Assembly (NCBI GenBank): GCA_900546515.1
Contig: URDG01000003.1
Span: forward strand, 1-64,000
Length of the DNA stretch: 64,000 bases
From: an uncultured Eubacteriales bacterium
GTDB lineage: Bacteria; Bacillota; Clostridia; Oscillospirales; Oscillospiraceae
Direction: 5' to 3'
Shown here: positions 7,392 through 16,219 of the stretch, piece by piece
Layout: the number at the start of each line of letters is the position of its first letter
How positions within the stretch are numbered: the stretch's first letter is position 1
Notes under the pieces: model-generated
Told to the model about the DNA's origin: nothing
Database searches by the model: none
Seen by the model: only the letters and a program-made list of their open reading frames with translations
Made by a program: the position numbers and the translations under genes

Positions 7392-8897
7392 TTGAACCTC
7401 TCCATGCAGAATATCTACAAGTCCTTCGGCGCGAACAACGTGCTGGACGACGTGAGCCTGAAGCTCTCCGGCGGTGAGATACTTGCGCTTCTCGGCGAGA
7501 ACGGCGCAGGAAAGTCTACGCTGATGAATATCCTTGGCGGCGTGCTCCAGGCGGACGGCGGAACTATCGTTATCGACGGCAGCGCGCGCACGTTTCTCTC
7601 CCCGGTGGATTCGCTCGACGCCGGCATCGGCTTTATCCATCAGGAGCTCAACCTCATAAACGATCTGACCATATACGAAAATATGTTCATCACGCATCTG
7701 CCGAAAAAGGGCATGTTCCTCGACGCGAAGGCGATGCAGGACAAGACCGCAGAGCTGTTTGAGAAGATGAACATCGAGATCGACCCGCGCACGATGGTGC
7801 GCGATCTTGACGCGTCCTACAAGCAGATCGTCGAGATATGCCGGGCGCTGATGCAGAATGCGTCCGTCATTATCATGGACGAGCCGACGACTTCCCTTAC
7901 GGAGCCGGAGATACAGCGCGTTTTCACCATGATGCGCACTCTGTGCAAGCAGGGCGTCGGTATAATCTTCATCTCCCACAAGCTCGGCGAGGTCATGGAG
8001 ATCTGCGACCGCTACACCGTGCTGCGCGACGGCAAGATGGTCGCTGAGGGCGCGGTGAAGGATACCGACACGAAAAAGCTCGCAGCGTACATGGTCGGCC
8101 ACGAGGTCAACACGGACGTGCTCAAGCGCGACAGGAAGCCCGGCGATGAGGTCCTGAGGCTCGAAGGCCTCTCCGACGGCCGGTATTTTGAGGATATTTC
8201 GCTTGCCGTCCATGCCGGAGAGGTGCTCGGCGTGACCGGACTTCTCGGCGACGGCAGAAGCGAGCTGTTCCAGACGGTGTTCGGCGCGATGGGCAAGGCA
8301 TATACCGGGACCGTCACGCTCTGCGGCAGGCAGGTGCATATCGCCAATACATATCAGGCGCTGGACGAGGGCATCGCGTATCTCCCGCGCAACCGCAAGG
8401 AAAACGCCATACTCAAGGATATGTCCATCATTGACAACGGCTCCATAGTGGAGCTGCCGAGAATGAAGAAGCGGCGCTTTTTCATAGATTTTGACAAGCA
8501 GGACGAGCTCTTCTCCAGACAGGTGGAGGAGCTGAAAATAAAGATGGGCGCGAAGTCCGACCTTATCACAAGCCTTTCAGGCGGCAACCAGCAGAAGGTG
8601 GTGCTGGCCAAATGGCTGATGAGCGAGCCGAAGGTGCTTATACTTGACAACCCAACGCAGGGCGTGGACGTCGGCGCAAAGGAAGAGATATACAGCATCA
8701 TCCACAGGCTTGCGGGCGAGGGCGTGGCGATAATCGTCCTCTCATCCGAGGCGCAGGAGATAATCCGCCTGTGCGACAGGAGCATAGTCATGTTCCACGG
8801 CCGTCAGGCCGGTGAGGTCAGCGGTGCGGATATGAACGAGCATAAGATAATGTACCTTGCCACGGGCGGCAATCAGAACGAAGGGGAGAAAGACTGA
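7392..8897 (+). CDS. sugar ABC transporter ATP-binding protein (RbsA/MglA type)
   Basis: A 501-residue tandem ATPase of the carbohydrate-importer CUT2 class. The first nucleotide-binding domain has Walker A GENGAGKST (about residue 36) and Walker B IIMDEP. The second has the divergent P-loop typical of the family (GLLGDGRSEL) and the signature LSGGNQQKV with Walker B LILDNPTQGVDVG. It powers uptake of the sugar bound by the upstream lipoprotein. TTG 7392 is taken as the start, with a modest GGATG site 8 nt before; ATG 7404 is an alternative that would still keep the whole first domain. The stop lies 1 bp before the permease ATG. Confidence 0.95.
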   Translation: MNLSMQNIYKSFGANNVLDDVSLKLSGGEILALLGENGAGKSTLMNILGGVLQADGGTIVIDGSARTFLSPVDSLDAGIGFIHQELNLINDLTIYENMFITHLPKKGMFLDAKAMQDKTAELFEKMNIEIDPRTMVRDLDASYKQIVEICRALMQNASVIIMDEPTTSLTEPEIQRVFTMMRTLCKQGVGIIFISHKLGEVMEICDRYTVLRDGKMVAEGAVKDTDTKKLAAYMVGHEVNTDVLKRDRKPGDEVLRLEGLSDGRYFEDISLAVHAGEVLGVTGLLGDGRSELFQTVFGAMGKAYTGTVTLCGRQVHIANTYQALDEGIAYLPRNRKENAILKDMSIIDNGSIVELPRMKKRRFFIDFDKQDELFSRQVEELKIKMGAKSDLITSLSGGNQQKVVLAKWLMSEPKVLILDNPTQGVDVGAKEEIYSIIHRLAGEGVAIIVLSSEAQEIIRLCDRSIVMFHGRQAGEVSGADMNEHKIMYLATGGNQNEGEKD

Positions 8898-8898
8898 A

Positions 8899-9939
8899 AT
8901 GGAAGCTAAGAAACTGGAAAATAACAACGGATTCGGCGCGAGGGTCAAGGCGCTGTGGTCGAAAAACGACATGGTGTCCACCCTGTTTGCGCTTCTGGTC
9001 ATGATAATCATACAGGCCATCGTCATGGGGACGAACGCAGGCTCGTTCGGCGGCATGTTCGGCAAGATGGGAATGGCGTGGCTGAATATACTCAGGAACA
9101 ATACATACGCCGGCGTTATCGCGCTTGGAATGTGCTTCATCATCATTTCCGGCGGCATTGATCTGTCTGTCGGATCAATGCTCTGCGCGCTCGGCGCTAT
9201 CCTCATGTACCTTATCGAGCCGACTAACGGACTTCTTGCCGGAATGGGCATCACCGGCGCGCCTGCATATGCCATTGCATGCGCCGTCATCATCGCCGCC
9301 GGCTACGTGCTCGGCACGCTCAACGGCGCTCTTGTGGCCTACGGCAAGCTGCCCCCGTTCATCGCGACCCTCGGCACGATGAAAATATTCCGCTCCGTGA
9401 CCCAGCAGCTGACTAAGAACTTCAACCCCAAGGTTCCTGACGGCTTCAAGCTCATCGCATCCGCAAAGATCGGCGGACAGGTCATTCTCCCGATAATCTA
9501 CTGGCTTGTGATCGTTGTGATAATGCACATCATATTCAAGAAGACCGCCTTCGGCCGCCAGACCATCGCCATCGGCTCCAACGAGCGCGCGGCCAAGCTC
9601 TCCGGCATAAATGTCAACCGCGTAAAGCGCCATATATACGCCCTCGGCGGCGTGATGTGCGCGGTCGGCGCGATCATATACGTGTCGCGTATCGGCTCCA
9701 TGGACTACGCAAACGCCGGTTCGGGCTATGAGATGGACGCCATTGCCGCAGTTATAGTCGGCGGCACCTCCATGGCCGGCGGCAAGGGCAGCCTTGTCGG
9801 CGCGTTCATCGGTATGCTTATCATGGGCGTTATGAATAACATACTCAACTCTGTCGGCGTCCCGACCTTCCTGTGCGATGCCATCAAGGGTGCGATAATC
9901 ATATTCGCGGTGCTGCTGCAGAAGAAAGAGACTGTCTGA
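8899..9939 (+). CDS. sugar ABC transporter permease (RbsC/MglC type)
   Basis: A 346-residue polytopic permease of the BPD_transp_2 family. ATG 8899 follows AGGGGAGAAAG. About ten hydrophobic segments are visible from residue 28. The family-typical stretch GVIALGMCFIIISGGIDLSVG lies near residue 75-95, and the cytoplasmic coupling region with A-I-G-S-N-E-R-A-A-K-L-S-G-I near 225-240. Works with the ATPase encoded immediately upstream. The reading frame extends upstream to 8857, but that part overlaps the ATPase gene and lacks a ribosome site. Confidence 0.93.
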   Translation: MEAKKLENNNGFGARVKALWSKNDMVSTLFALLVMIIIQAIVMGTNAGSFGGMFGKMGMAWLNILRNNTYAGVIALGMCFIIISGGIDLSVGSMLCALGAILMYLIEPTNGLLAGMGITGAPAYAIACAVIIAAGYVLGTLNGALVAYGKLPPFIATLGTMKIFRSVTQQLTKNFNPKVPDGFKLIASAKIGGQVILPIIYWLVIVVIMHIIFKKTAFGRQTIAIGSNERAAKLSGINVNRVKRHIYALGGVMCAVGAIIYVSRIGSMDYANAGSGYEMDAIAAVIVGGTSMAGGKGSLVGAFIGMLIMGVMNNILNSVGVPTFLCDAIKGAIIIFAVLLQKKETV

Positions 9940-9958
9940 TAATCGGTATATATTAGGC

Positions 9959-9982
9959 GCGAGGGGAGGACTCTCCCCTCGC
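9959..9982 (+). terminator. intercistronic hairpin
   Basis: A 10-bp perfect stem (GCGAGGGGAG at 9959-9968 with its complement at 9973-9982) and a 4-nt loop, but no T-run. It is more likely an mRNA-stability or processing structure than a full terminator. It lies between the permease and the first dehydrogenase. Confidence 0.55.
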
Positions 9983-10012
9983 ACTGCAACTATTATAAGG
10001 AGGAACACTTTT

Positions 10013-11056
10013 ATGATCCGTATAGGAATACTGGGCTGCGGGAAGATCGCGCAGGTGAGGCATATCCCGGAGTACGCGGAAAATCCGGACTGTGAGCTGG
10101 CGGCATTCTATAACCCGACGAGAAAGCGCGCGGAGGACATGGCGGCAAAGTATGGCGGCAAGGTGTACGACACGCCGGAGGAGCTGTTGGCAGACCCCGC
10201 GATCGACGCTGTGAGCGTGTGCGCTGCAAACTACGCCCACGCGGAGCTGACGATAAAAGCGCTCAGAGCAGGGAAGCACGTCCTGTGCGAAAAGCCGATG
10301 GCCACGAATATAGAGGACTGCGAGGCTATGGCGGCGGCTGCCGCGGAGAGCGGGAAGTTTCTCATGATAGGCCACAACCAGCGCCTTGCCAAGGCGCATG
10401 TGCGCGCAAAGCAGCTCATCGACGCGGGCACGATCGGCCGCATCGTCACTTTCCGCACGACCTTCGGCCACGGCGGCCCGGAGACCTGGAGCATCAACCC
10501 CGGAAAGAATACGTGGTTTTTTGATAAGAAGAAAGCGGCAATGGGCGTCATGGCGGATCTCGGCGTGCATAAGACGGATCTCATCCAGTACCTCACGGAT
10601 CAGCGCGTCGTGCGCACGACGGCAAAGCTTGTCACTCTGGATAAGCGCGGCGAGGACGGAGAGCTGATCGGCGTGGACGACAATGCCGTATGCATCTATG
10701 AGATGTCCGGCGGCGCGTTCGGCACGATGACAGCGAGCTGGACCTTCTACGGCGCGGAGGATAACTCCACGGTCCTCTACGGCACAAAGGGCATCATGAA
10801 GATATACGACGACCCGGCGCACTCCATTGTCGTCACGCTTGCGGACGGCGAGAAGCAGATGTACGACGTCGAGCAGATACAGACCAACGACAACCAGACG
10901 AAATCAGGAGTCATAGACCTGTGGATAGACTGCCTGAAGAACGGCCGCGCGCCTGAGATATCCGGAGAGTCCGCGCTGTATGCGATGCGCGCCGTATTTG
11001 CTTCGATAAAATCCTCCGAGCTTGGTGAGAGCGTCGATATACCTGAGAACAAGTAA
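10013..11056 (+). CDS. Gfo/Idh/MocA family oxidoreductase
   Basis: A 347-residue NAD(P)-dependent dehydrogenase. The N-terminal Rossmann fold starts IGILGCGKIAQVRHIPEY. The EKP motif (VLCEKPMATN, about residue 97-106) contains the usual catalytic/cofactor Lys. The Gfo_Idh_MocA C-terminal domain follows, with D-L-G-V-H at about 183-187 holding the active-site His. Members oxidise a ring or chain hydroxyl of sugars and polyols such as inositol. AGGAGG at 9998-10003 sets the start. It probably acts on the sugar imported by the upstream transporter together with the isomerases after the inserted element. The exact substrate cannot be read from the sequence. Confidence 0.9.
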   Translation: MIRIGILGCGKIAQVRHIPEYAENPDCELAAFYNPTRKRAEDMAAKYGGKVYDTPEELLADPAIDAVSVCAANYAHAELTIKALRAGKHVLCEKPMATNIEDCEAMAAAAAESGKFLMIGHNQRLAKAHVRAKQLIDAGTIGRIVTFRTTFGHGGPETWSINPGKNTWFFDKKKAAMGVMADLGVHKTDLIQYLTDQRVVRTTAKLVTLDKRGEDGELIGVDDNAVCIYEMSGGAFGTMTASWTFYGAEDNSTVLYGTKGIMKIYDDPAHSIVVTLADGEKQMYDVEQIQTNDNQTKSGVIDLWIDCLKNGRAPEISGESALYAMRAVFASIKSSELGESVDIPENK

Positions 11057-11065
11057 GCATTTATC

Positions 11066-11422
11066 ATACCATCAGATGACAAGAGCACACACGCCTGACG
11101 GCGTCAGAAGAAGCTTGCACTGTTCCGCTTCCGCCTTGCGGCAAAAGCTGCACTATGCGCCCTCCTTCTTCCTTTTCAAATCAAACCCACTTCGTTGGGC
11201 TTTGATTTGATATATTAGAGTTACGACACATCAGCGCCTCAAAAACCAAAAATCACATAAAAATCCATCACTGTCAGGTGCAAGCAGTTTTGCTGGAGCA
11301 GAAATGCGTTCAGGGAATGAAAAGCCCGCAGGTAATACTTTGTGTATTGCCAAGGGCTTTGAGGCAGTATGGGCGTATTTCTGCCCGTCAAAACCGTGTG
11401 TGCTCTTGTCATCTGATGGTAT
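11066..11422. mobile_element. 357-bp element with perfect 28-bp terminal inverted repeats (MITE-like or structured RNA)
   Basis: Bases 11066-11093 and 11395-11422 are exact reverse complements over 28 bp (outer end ATACCATCAGATGACA). The interior holds several more pairings: CTGAC/GTCAG near 11095-11107, a CAAATCAAA/TTTGATTTG hairpin near 11177-11210, and AAAGCCC/GGGCTTT near 11319-11360 enclosing GGTAATAC/GTATTGCC. No transposase is encoded and no convincing gene is present. The reverse-strand frame 11231-11566 runs out into the isomerase gene. The element fills the 391-bp gap between the dehydrogenase and isomerase genes. It could be a miniature inverted-repeat transposable element or a large folded non-coding RNA. 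A target duplication was not clear. Confidence 0.7.
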
Positions 11423-11447
11423 TATTACGAAAAGGAGAAACTGAGCT

Positions 11448-12371
11448 ATGATGAAATTCGGTCTGCTCACCGCCATACTGGACGGATGGAGCTTTGAGGA
11501 AGCCGTTGACACCGCGGCGGAGATGGGCTTTGAGTGCCTTGAGGTCGCGTGCTGGCCGGCGGGCAAGGCGGAGCGCCGCTATGCCGGCGTCAGCCATATA
11601 GACGCGGAGCGCGTCTTGGCGGATGACGAGTACGCAAAGTACGTGAAGGACTATGTTGAGAAAAAGGGTATGACCATATCCTCCCTCGCGTTCTACCCCA
11701 ACACCATGGACCCGGACCTTGCCAAGCGCGCTGCCGCGATAGAGCACCTCAAGGCGCTCATCAAGGCGTCGGATAAGCTCGGCGTCGGCATGGTGACGAC
11801 GTTCATCGGGCGCGACCAGAACAAGACGGTCGAGGAGAATATCGAGCTTTTCAAGGAGATATGGCCGGGGCTTATAAAGCTCGCGGAGGACAATAACGTC
11901 AAGGTCGCAATAGAGAACTGCCCGATGCTCTTCGGCGCTGACCAGTGGCCGGGCGGGCAGAACCTCATGTGCACCCCGGCGATATTCCGCCGCCTCTTTG
12001 AGATCATCCCGTCCCCGAACTTCGGCCTGAACTTCGACCCGAGCCACTACGTCTGGCAGCAGCTCGACTACATCAAGACGATATACGAATTCAAGGACCG
12101 TATTTTCCATGTTCATTTCAAGGACATCAAGCTCTATCCCGAGAAGCTCGCCGAGTGCGGCGTGCTGGCATACCCGCTGGACTATATGTCCCCGAAGATT
12201 CCGGGGCTGGGCGATGTGAACTGGGCGGCGTTCATCTCCGCACTCAATGACATACGCTTCAACGGCTGCGCCGTTATAGAGGTTGAGGACAAGGCGTTTG
12301 AGAGCTGCCGTGAGGATATTCTCAAGTCTATCCGCCAGTCCAAGCACTATCTCAACAATTTTATCAGCTGA
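11448..12371 (+). CDS. sugar phosphate isomerase/epimerase (TIM barrel)
   Basis: A 307-residue AP_endonuc_2 / xylose-isomerase-like TIM-barrel protein. Visible metal-site residues include Glu in VAIENCP (about 165), the LNFDPSH block (Asp/His about 200), H-V-H-F-K-D (about 222-227) and VIEVED near residue 277. This set is typical of IolE/IolI-like and tagatose/allulose epimerase relatives. The TIM barrel binds a divalent metal and catalyses isomerisation, epimerisation or dehydration of a sugar or keto-inositol. AAGGAG lies 11 nt upstream of ATG 11448; ATG 11451 is equally possible. It is separated from the first dehydrogenase only by the inverted-repeat element and lies 10 bp from the next isomerase gene. 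Confidence 0.88.
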   Translation: MMKFGLLTAILDGWSFEEAVDTAAEMGFECLEVACWPAGKAERRYAGVSHIDAERVLADDEYAKYVKDYVEKKGMTISSLAFYPNTMDPDLAKRAAAIEHLKALIKASDKLGVGMVTTFIGRDQNKTVEENIELFKEIWPGLIKLAEDNNVKVAIENCPMLFGADQWPGGQNLMCTPAIFRRLFEIIPSPNFGLNFDPSHYVWQQLDYIKTIYEFKDRIFHVHFKDIKLYPEKLAECGVLAYPLDYMSPKIPGLGDVNWAAFISALNDIRFNGCAVIEVEDKAFESCREDILKSIRQSKHYLNNFIS

Positions 12372-12381
12372 GGAAGAAAGC

Positions 12382-13197
12382 ATGAAAAAACGCATCATTG
12401 CAGTCAACTCAAACTGCTATCACGGTTACTCCATAGAGCAGGCCGTGGCCGGGATCAGGGCGGCAGGCTTCAAGTATATCGAGCTTACCGCAACAAAGGG
12501 CTGGACGGAGCATGTTTTTCCCGACCAGAGCTTCAAGCGCCTGCTTGAGGTGCAGGATCTGCTCGACAGAAACGGGCTCATCCCTTTTGCCATGAGCGGC
12601 CACACGAACCTCATGGATGCCGCGCGTATCGGCGATTTTGTGAACAATATCCGCCTTGCGCACTTTTTCGGCAGTGAATATATCGTCTCCTCCATAGGCG
12701 AAGCGCACCTCAAGGATAACGCCGTCGCGTCGAATGAGGTCGTGGCAGAGCATATAAGGGGGCTTGTCGAATACCTTGAAAAATACGAAATGAAGCTCGT
12801 CCTCGAGGTACACGGCGACCATGGCACCGGGAAAATACTCAAGGACATCGTGGAGCTCGTAGGCTCGCCGCGCGTGCTGATAAACTACGACACTGCAAAC
12901 GCCATATTCTACGGCGACGTCAATGTCCCGGAGGACTTCAGCGCATGCATCGACAGGATCGGCTATGTCCATCTCAAGGACAAGGCCGGCGGACATAAGG
13001 AGTGGAACTTCCCGGCGCTCGGCAAGGGCTATGTTGAGTTCCCGAAGCTTTTCAGGATGATGGATGAGCGCGGCAATCTCAGCCCGTACTCCATCGAGAT
13101 AGAGTTCACGCAGGCGGGGGCGAAGGATCTTGCCGAGATAGATCAGGCGGTTATGGATTCCGCCGCGTATCTTCGCGCGCAGGGCTTTGAATTCTGA
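12382..13197 (+). CDS. second sugar phosphate isomerase/epimerase (TIM barrel)
   Basis: A 271-residue AP_endonuc_2 family protein. The start at ATG 12382 is chosen for the AGGAAG site and because the longer frame would overlap the previous gene. Barrel strand ends carry LVLEVHGDH (about residue 138), LINYDTANA (about 170), YVHLKDKAGG (about 200) and IEIEF (about 236), which supply the Glu, Asp, His and Glu metal ligands expected of the family. It is distinct from the first isomerase in length and motifs, so the two are likely successive steps or paralogues with different substrates. The stop overlaps the ATG of the next dehydrogenase by one base (TGATG). Confidence 0.87.
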   Translation: MKKRIIAVNSNCYHGYSIEQAVAGIRAAGFKYIELTATKGWTEHVFPDQSFKRLLEVQDLLDRNGLIPFAMSGHTNLMDAARIGDFVNNIRLAHFFGSEYIVSSIGEAHLKDNAVASNEVVAEHIRGLVEYLEKYEMKLVLEVHGDHGTGKILKDIVELVGSPRVLINYDTANAIFYGDVNVPEDFSACIDRIGYVHLKDKAGGHKEWNFPALGKGYVEFPKLFRMMDERGNLSPYSIEIEFTQAGAKDLAEIDQAVMDSAAYLRAQGFEF

Positions 13198-14195
13198 TGG
13201 ATAACACGATGAAAAAAATGAGAGTCGGCCTTGTAGGCACAGGCGGCATGGGCAAGGTGCACTATGTGAATCTCTGCCGTATAGAGAGCTGCGAGGTCGC
13301 GGCTGTCGTCGGCCATTCGCCGCGCTCCAGAGCGGCGGCGGACGAGTGGGGCGTGCCCTGCTTTGAAACCATCACTGCTATGGTGAACGGCTGCGATATA
13401 GACGTCGTCGACATCTGCACGCCGACCTATATGCACCACGATATGGTCATGGAGAGCCTGCGGCTCGGGAAGAACACAATATGTGAAAAGCCGATCGCTC
13501 TGAGCGTGAAGGATGCGAGAGAAATGCTCGACGAGGCCGAACGGCAGGGCGTGAACCTGTATGTCGCGCAGGTGCTGCAGTTTACGAAGGAAGTGCGTTT
13601 TCTGCGCGAGGCCGTAGAGAGCGGAGAATTCGGCAGGCCGCTCGACGCCTGCTTTGAGCGCCTTTCCGCCTGCCCGAACTGGGCGGTGGGCGGTTGGCTA
13701 TTCGATATGAACAAGTCCGGCCTTCTGCCCTACGACCTGCATATACATGATCTGGACGTGATAGTCTCGCTCTTCGGCAGGCCGTCCGGCTTTACGTTCA
13801 CCTCCTGCCGCGGCGCGGATAAGGACTATCCCGAGCAGTTCCGCGTCAATTACAGCTACGGTGAACTGAATGTCGTGGGAGAGGCGGCATGGTTCAATGC
13901 GGACATTCCGTGGACGGCGCGCTGGCGCGTGTACTTTGAAAACGGCATGCTGATAAACGACGGCGAACATCTCACGGCCTATCAGTTCGGCCATGAGCCG
14001 CGTGTGTACGATACGACGGACGAGGTGATGATCTCGACAGGCGTAAACGTGCCGCCCTGCGGGTGGTATTATAACGAGCTCCGGCACTTTCTCGAATGCG
14101 CGCGTGAGAATAAGCCCACACCGTATGTCACGCGCAGCCAGCTTCTGACCGTTATGGAGATACTTGAGGAGATAAGCGCAGAATGGAAACAGTAA
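13197..14195 (+). CDS. second Gfo/Idh/MocA family oxidoreductase
   Basis: A 332-residue dehydrogenase with the Rossmann start VGLVGTGGMGKVHYVNL, the C-E-K-P-I motif at about residue 99-103 and D-L-H-I-H-D near 180-185 in the active-site position. Its ATG overlaps the preceding stop, so it is translationally coupled to the isomerase. A second in-frame ATG at 13209 is possible. Together with the first dehydrogenase and the two isomerases it makes a four-enzyme set of the kind used for inositol isomers, keto-sugars or related polyols. The substrate is not identifiable by eye. The last 13 bp overlap the acetyltransferase gene. Confidence 0.9.
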   Translation: MDNTMKKMRVGLVGTGGMGKVHYVNLCRIESCEVAAVVGHSPRSRAAADEWGVPCFETITAMVNGCDIDVVDICTPTYMHHDMVMESLRLGKNTICEKPIALSVKDAREMLDEAERQGVNLYVAQVLQFTKEVRFLREAVESGEFGRPLDACFERLSACPNWAVGGWLFDMNKSGLLPYDLHIHDLDVIVSLFGRPSGFTFTSCRGADKDYPEQFRVNYSYGELNVVGEAAWFNADIPWTARWRVYFENGMLINDGEHLTAYQFGHEPRVYDTTDEVMISTGVNVPPCGWYYNELRHFLECARENKPTPYVTRSQLLTVMEILEEISAEWKQ

Positions 14196-14944
14196 AGGTC
14201 AAAAAATATCTTGAGCGTATCGGAATGGAGCTGCCGGAGAACGCCGTGCCCGATTCAGCTTTCCTAAGAGAACTCCAGTTTGCGCACTGCACCCATATTC
14301 CGTATGAAAATCTCGACATTATCCGCGGCGTCCCGCTTTCTCTGAACGAGGACGATCTGTTCAGAAAGGTGGTCGAGGAGAGAAAAGGAGGCTTCTGCTT
14401 TGAGCTCAACGGCCTTTTCGCGTGGCTGCTGCGTCAGCTCGGCTATAAGGTGACGGAGTATGCCGCGCGCTATCTGCGCGGTGAGAGCGGAATACCTATG
14501 CGCCGCCACCGTGTGCTGAAGGTCGAGGCGGAGGACGGCGTGTGGTGCTGCGACGTTGGCATCGGCGAGGTGTGCCCGCGCTATCCCGTGCGCCTTGCCG
14601 AAAGCGTGGAGCAGCCGCAGCTTGGCGAGTGCTACCGCTTCGACAGGGACGATTTTCTCGGCTGGGTGCTGATGGATCTGCACAAAGGGGAGTGGAGGAG
14701 GTTTTACTCCTTTACCGAAGAGCCGCAGCTCCCGCAGGATTACGACGCGCTGTGCGTCTACTGCGAGAAGAGCCCGAAGTCGCCGTTCATCAATGCCGAG
14801 ATGTTCTCCCTCAAAACACCCGAAGGGCGCATCACGCTCGACGGACATATTTACAAGGAGTTTGACGGAGAAGAGGTGCGCGTGAGGGAGCTCACGGACG
14901 CAGAAATGCCCTGGGCATATGCGCAGTTCGGACTGAAATACTGA
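14183..14944 (+). CDS. arylamine N-acetyltransferase (NAT)
   Basis: A 253-residue NAT-family enzyme. The catalytic triad is visible: Cys72 in KGGFCFELN, His109 in RRHRVLKV and Asp124 in WCCDVGIG. The H-I-P-Y-E-N-L motif near 38-44 is also conserved. It transfers acetyl from acetyl-CoA to aromatic amines or hydrazines through a Cys-acetyl intermediate; the physiological substrate in gut Clostridia is unclear. It starts 13 bp inside the preceding dehydrogenase gene, so the two are co-translated. That is an unexpected partnership for a sugar operon. A terminator follows at 14979. Confidence 0.93.
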   Translation: METVKVKKYLERIGMELPENAVPDSAFLRELQFAHCTHIPYENLDIIRGVPLSLNEDDLFRKVVEERKGGFCFELNGLFAWLLRQLGYKVTEYAARYLRGESGIPMRRHRVLKVEAEDGVWCCDVGIGEVCPRYPVRLAESVEQPQLGECYRFDRDDFLGWVLMDLHKGEWRRFYSFTEEPQLPQDYDALCVYCEKSPKSPFINAEMFSLKTPEGRITLDGHIYKEFDGEEVRVRELTDAEMPWAYAQFGLKY

Positions 14945-14978
14945 GTTTGTAGCCATTTATATTACAGAAAAAGATCGT

Positions 14979-15015
14979 ACCCCGGCACGGAAAATGACAT
15001 ATACCGCGCCGGGGT
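14979..15015 (+). terminator. intrinsic terminator closing the sugar operon
   Basis: ACCCCGGC at 14979-14986 pairs with GCCGGGGT at 15008-15015, followed by TTGCCGTTT. It ends the transcript of the dehydrogenase/NAT group. The rest of the gap to 15281 contains the promoter below and an AT-rich stretch with no gene. Confidence 0.65.
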
Positions 15016-15114
15016 TTGCCGTTTGAGACGAAAAAACGGCGCCGCAAATAAGAAACCGGCGGAAAATACAGGTTTTTTCGGCAGAATCAACAATAAAAAT
15101 AAAGAAAAATTTAT

Positions 15115-15143
15115 TTGAAAAAATATAATAATTAGTTTATAAT
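15115..15143 (+). promoter_or_regulatory. promoter of the opp operon
   Basis: TTGAAA at 15115-15120, 17-bp spacer, TATAAT at 15138-15143, in a very AT-rich stretch. The leader to the first gene is about 130 nt. No operator repeat was recognised. Confidence 0.75.
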
Positions 15144-15281
15144 AATTTAATCAATAAACGGACACTTGTCCGGCACCCGCGTAACGTTTACAGCGAAATG
15201 CGATTTCAAATACCCTGATGAGGAATGATACCGCATGTACGGCTGTACGGCGAGCGTGGATAAAGGAGCAGAAGCTGAAAA

Positions 15282-16205
15282 ATGAATTCAAAAACTCTGT
15301 CTTACGTTATCAAGCGCATACTGCTTGCGCTGCTGACGATCATCATCATCAGCGCCATTACATTCTTCGTGATGCATATGGTTCCGGGCGGACCGTTCAA
15401 CCGCGAGAAGGCGCTTGATCCGGCTACCGTCAAGGCGCTGGAGGAGAGGTACAATCTGGATAAGCCGCTTGTGGAGCAGTATTTTCTATACATGAACAAC
15501 ATTCTGCACGGCGATTTCGGCGTGTCGCTGAAAAACGGGCGAGACATCACCGCGATAATCGGCGAATCCTTTCCGATATCCGCAAAGCTCGGCCTGACTG
15601 CGATCACGATAGCGCTTATCTGCGGCACGGTGTTCGGCAGCCTTGCGGCGCTCATGCGGAACAAATGGCCGGACAGGCTGATAGTCTTCCTGTCGACCCT
15701 GTTCACCGCGGTGCCGAGCTTCGTGCTTGCGACGCTTCTGCTGCTGGTGTTTGCCATAAAGCTGGGCTGGGTGCCGGTATGGAGCGCGACGGAGGTGCAC
15801 TATACGCTGCCTGTCATATCGCTGGCCGCGTATCCCATGGCATATACAACACGCCTTGCCAAGACCAGCATGCTCGACGCGCTGAGCCAGGATTACATAC
15901 GCACCGCAAAGGCCAAGGGCGTCGCGCGCGGCAAGGTTATTTTCAAACATGCCCTGCGCAATTCCCTGATACCCGTTATCACCTACGCCGGTCCGCAGAT
16001 CGCATATATCATTACCGGCTCCATGGTCGTTGAGACGATCTTCACCGTCGGCGGCATAGGCAGCAAGTTTGTTGCCGCCATCACCAACCGCGACTATACG
16101 CTCATCATGGCGACGACGATATTCCTCGCCACGCTCATGGTTGTGGCAAACCTGATCTGCGACCTGCTGTACAAGGCGGTTGACCCGCGCATAAAGCTGG
16201 ATTGA
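15282..16205 (+). CDS. oppB: oligopeptide ABC transporter permease OppB
   Basis: A 307-residue permease of the OppB/DppB family. The N-terminal signature I-L-L-A-L-L-T-I-I-I-I-S-A-I-T-F-F and the H-M-V-P-G-G-P-F motif near residue 29-36 are typical. The EAA-type cytoplasmic loop (DYIRTAKAKGVARGKVIFKH) lies near residue 205-225. About six membrane helices are visible. Forms the membrane channel with OppC; ATP is supplied by OppD and OppF. AAGGAG lies upstream of the ATG. First gene of a five-gene operon, with the binding protein placed last rather than first. Confidence 0.93.
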   Translation: MNSKTLSYVIKRILLALLTIIIISAITFFVMHMVPGGPFNREKALDPATVKALEERYNLDKPLVEQYFLYMNNILHGDFGVSLKNGRDITAIIGESFPISAKLGLTAITIALICGTVFGSLAALMRNKWPDRLIVFLSTLFTAVPSFVLATLLLLVFAIKLGWVPVWSATEVHYTLPVISLAAYPMAYTTRLAKTSMLDALSQDYIRTAKAKGVARGKVIFKHALRNSLIPVITYAGPQIAYIITGSMVVETIFTVGGIGSKFVAAITNRDYTLIMATTIFLATLMVVANLICDLLYKAVDPRIKLD

Positions 16206-16219
16206 GGAGGGCGGAACAA

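Noticed and set aside
11231..11566. 111-codon reverse frame covering most of the inverted-repeat element
   Set aside because: Starts inside the isomerase gene and lacks a ribosome site; more likely element sequence that happens to be open, though a repeat-borne peptide cannot be fully excluded.
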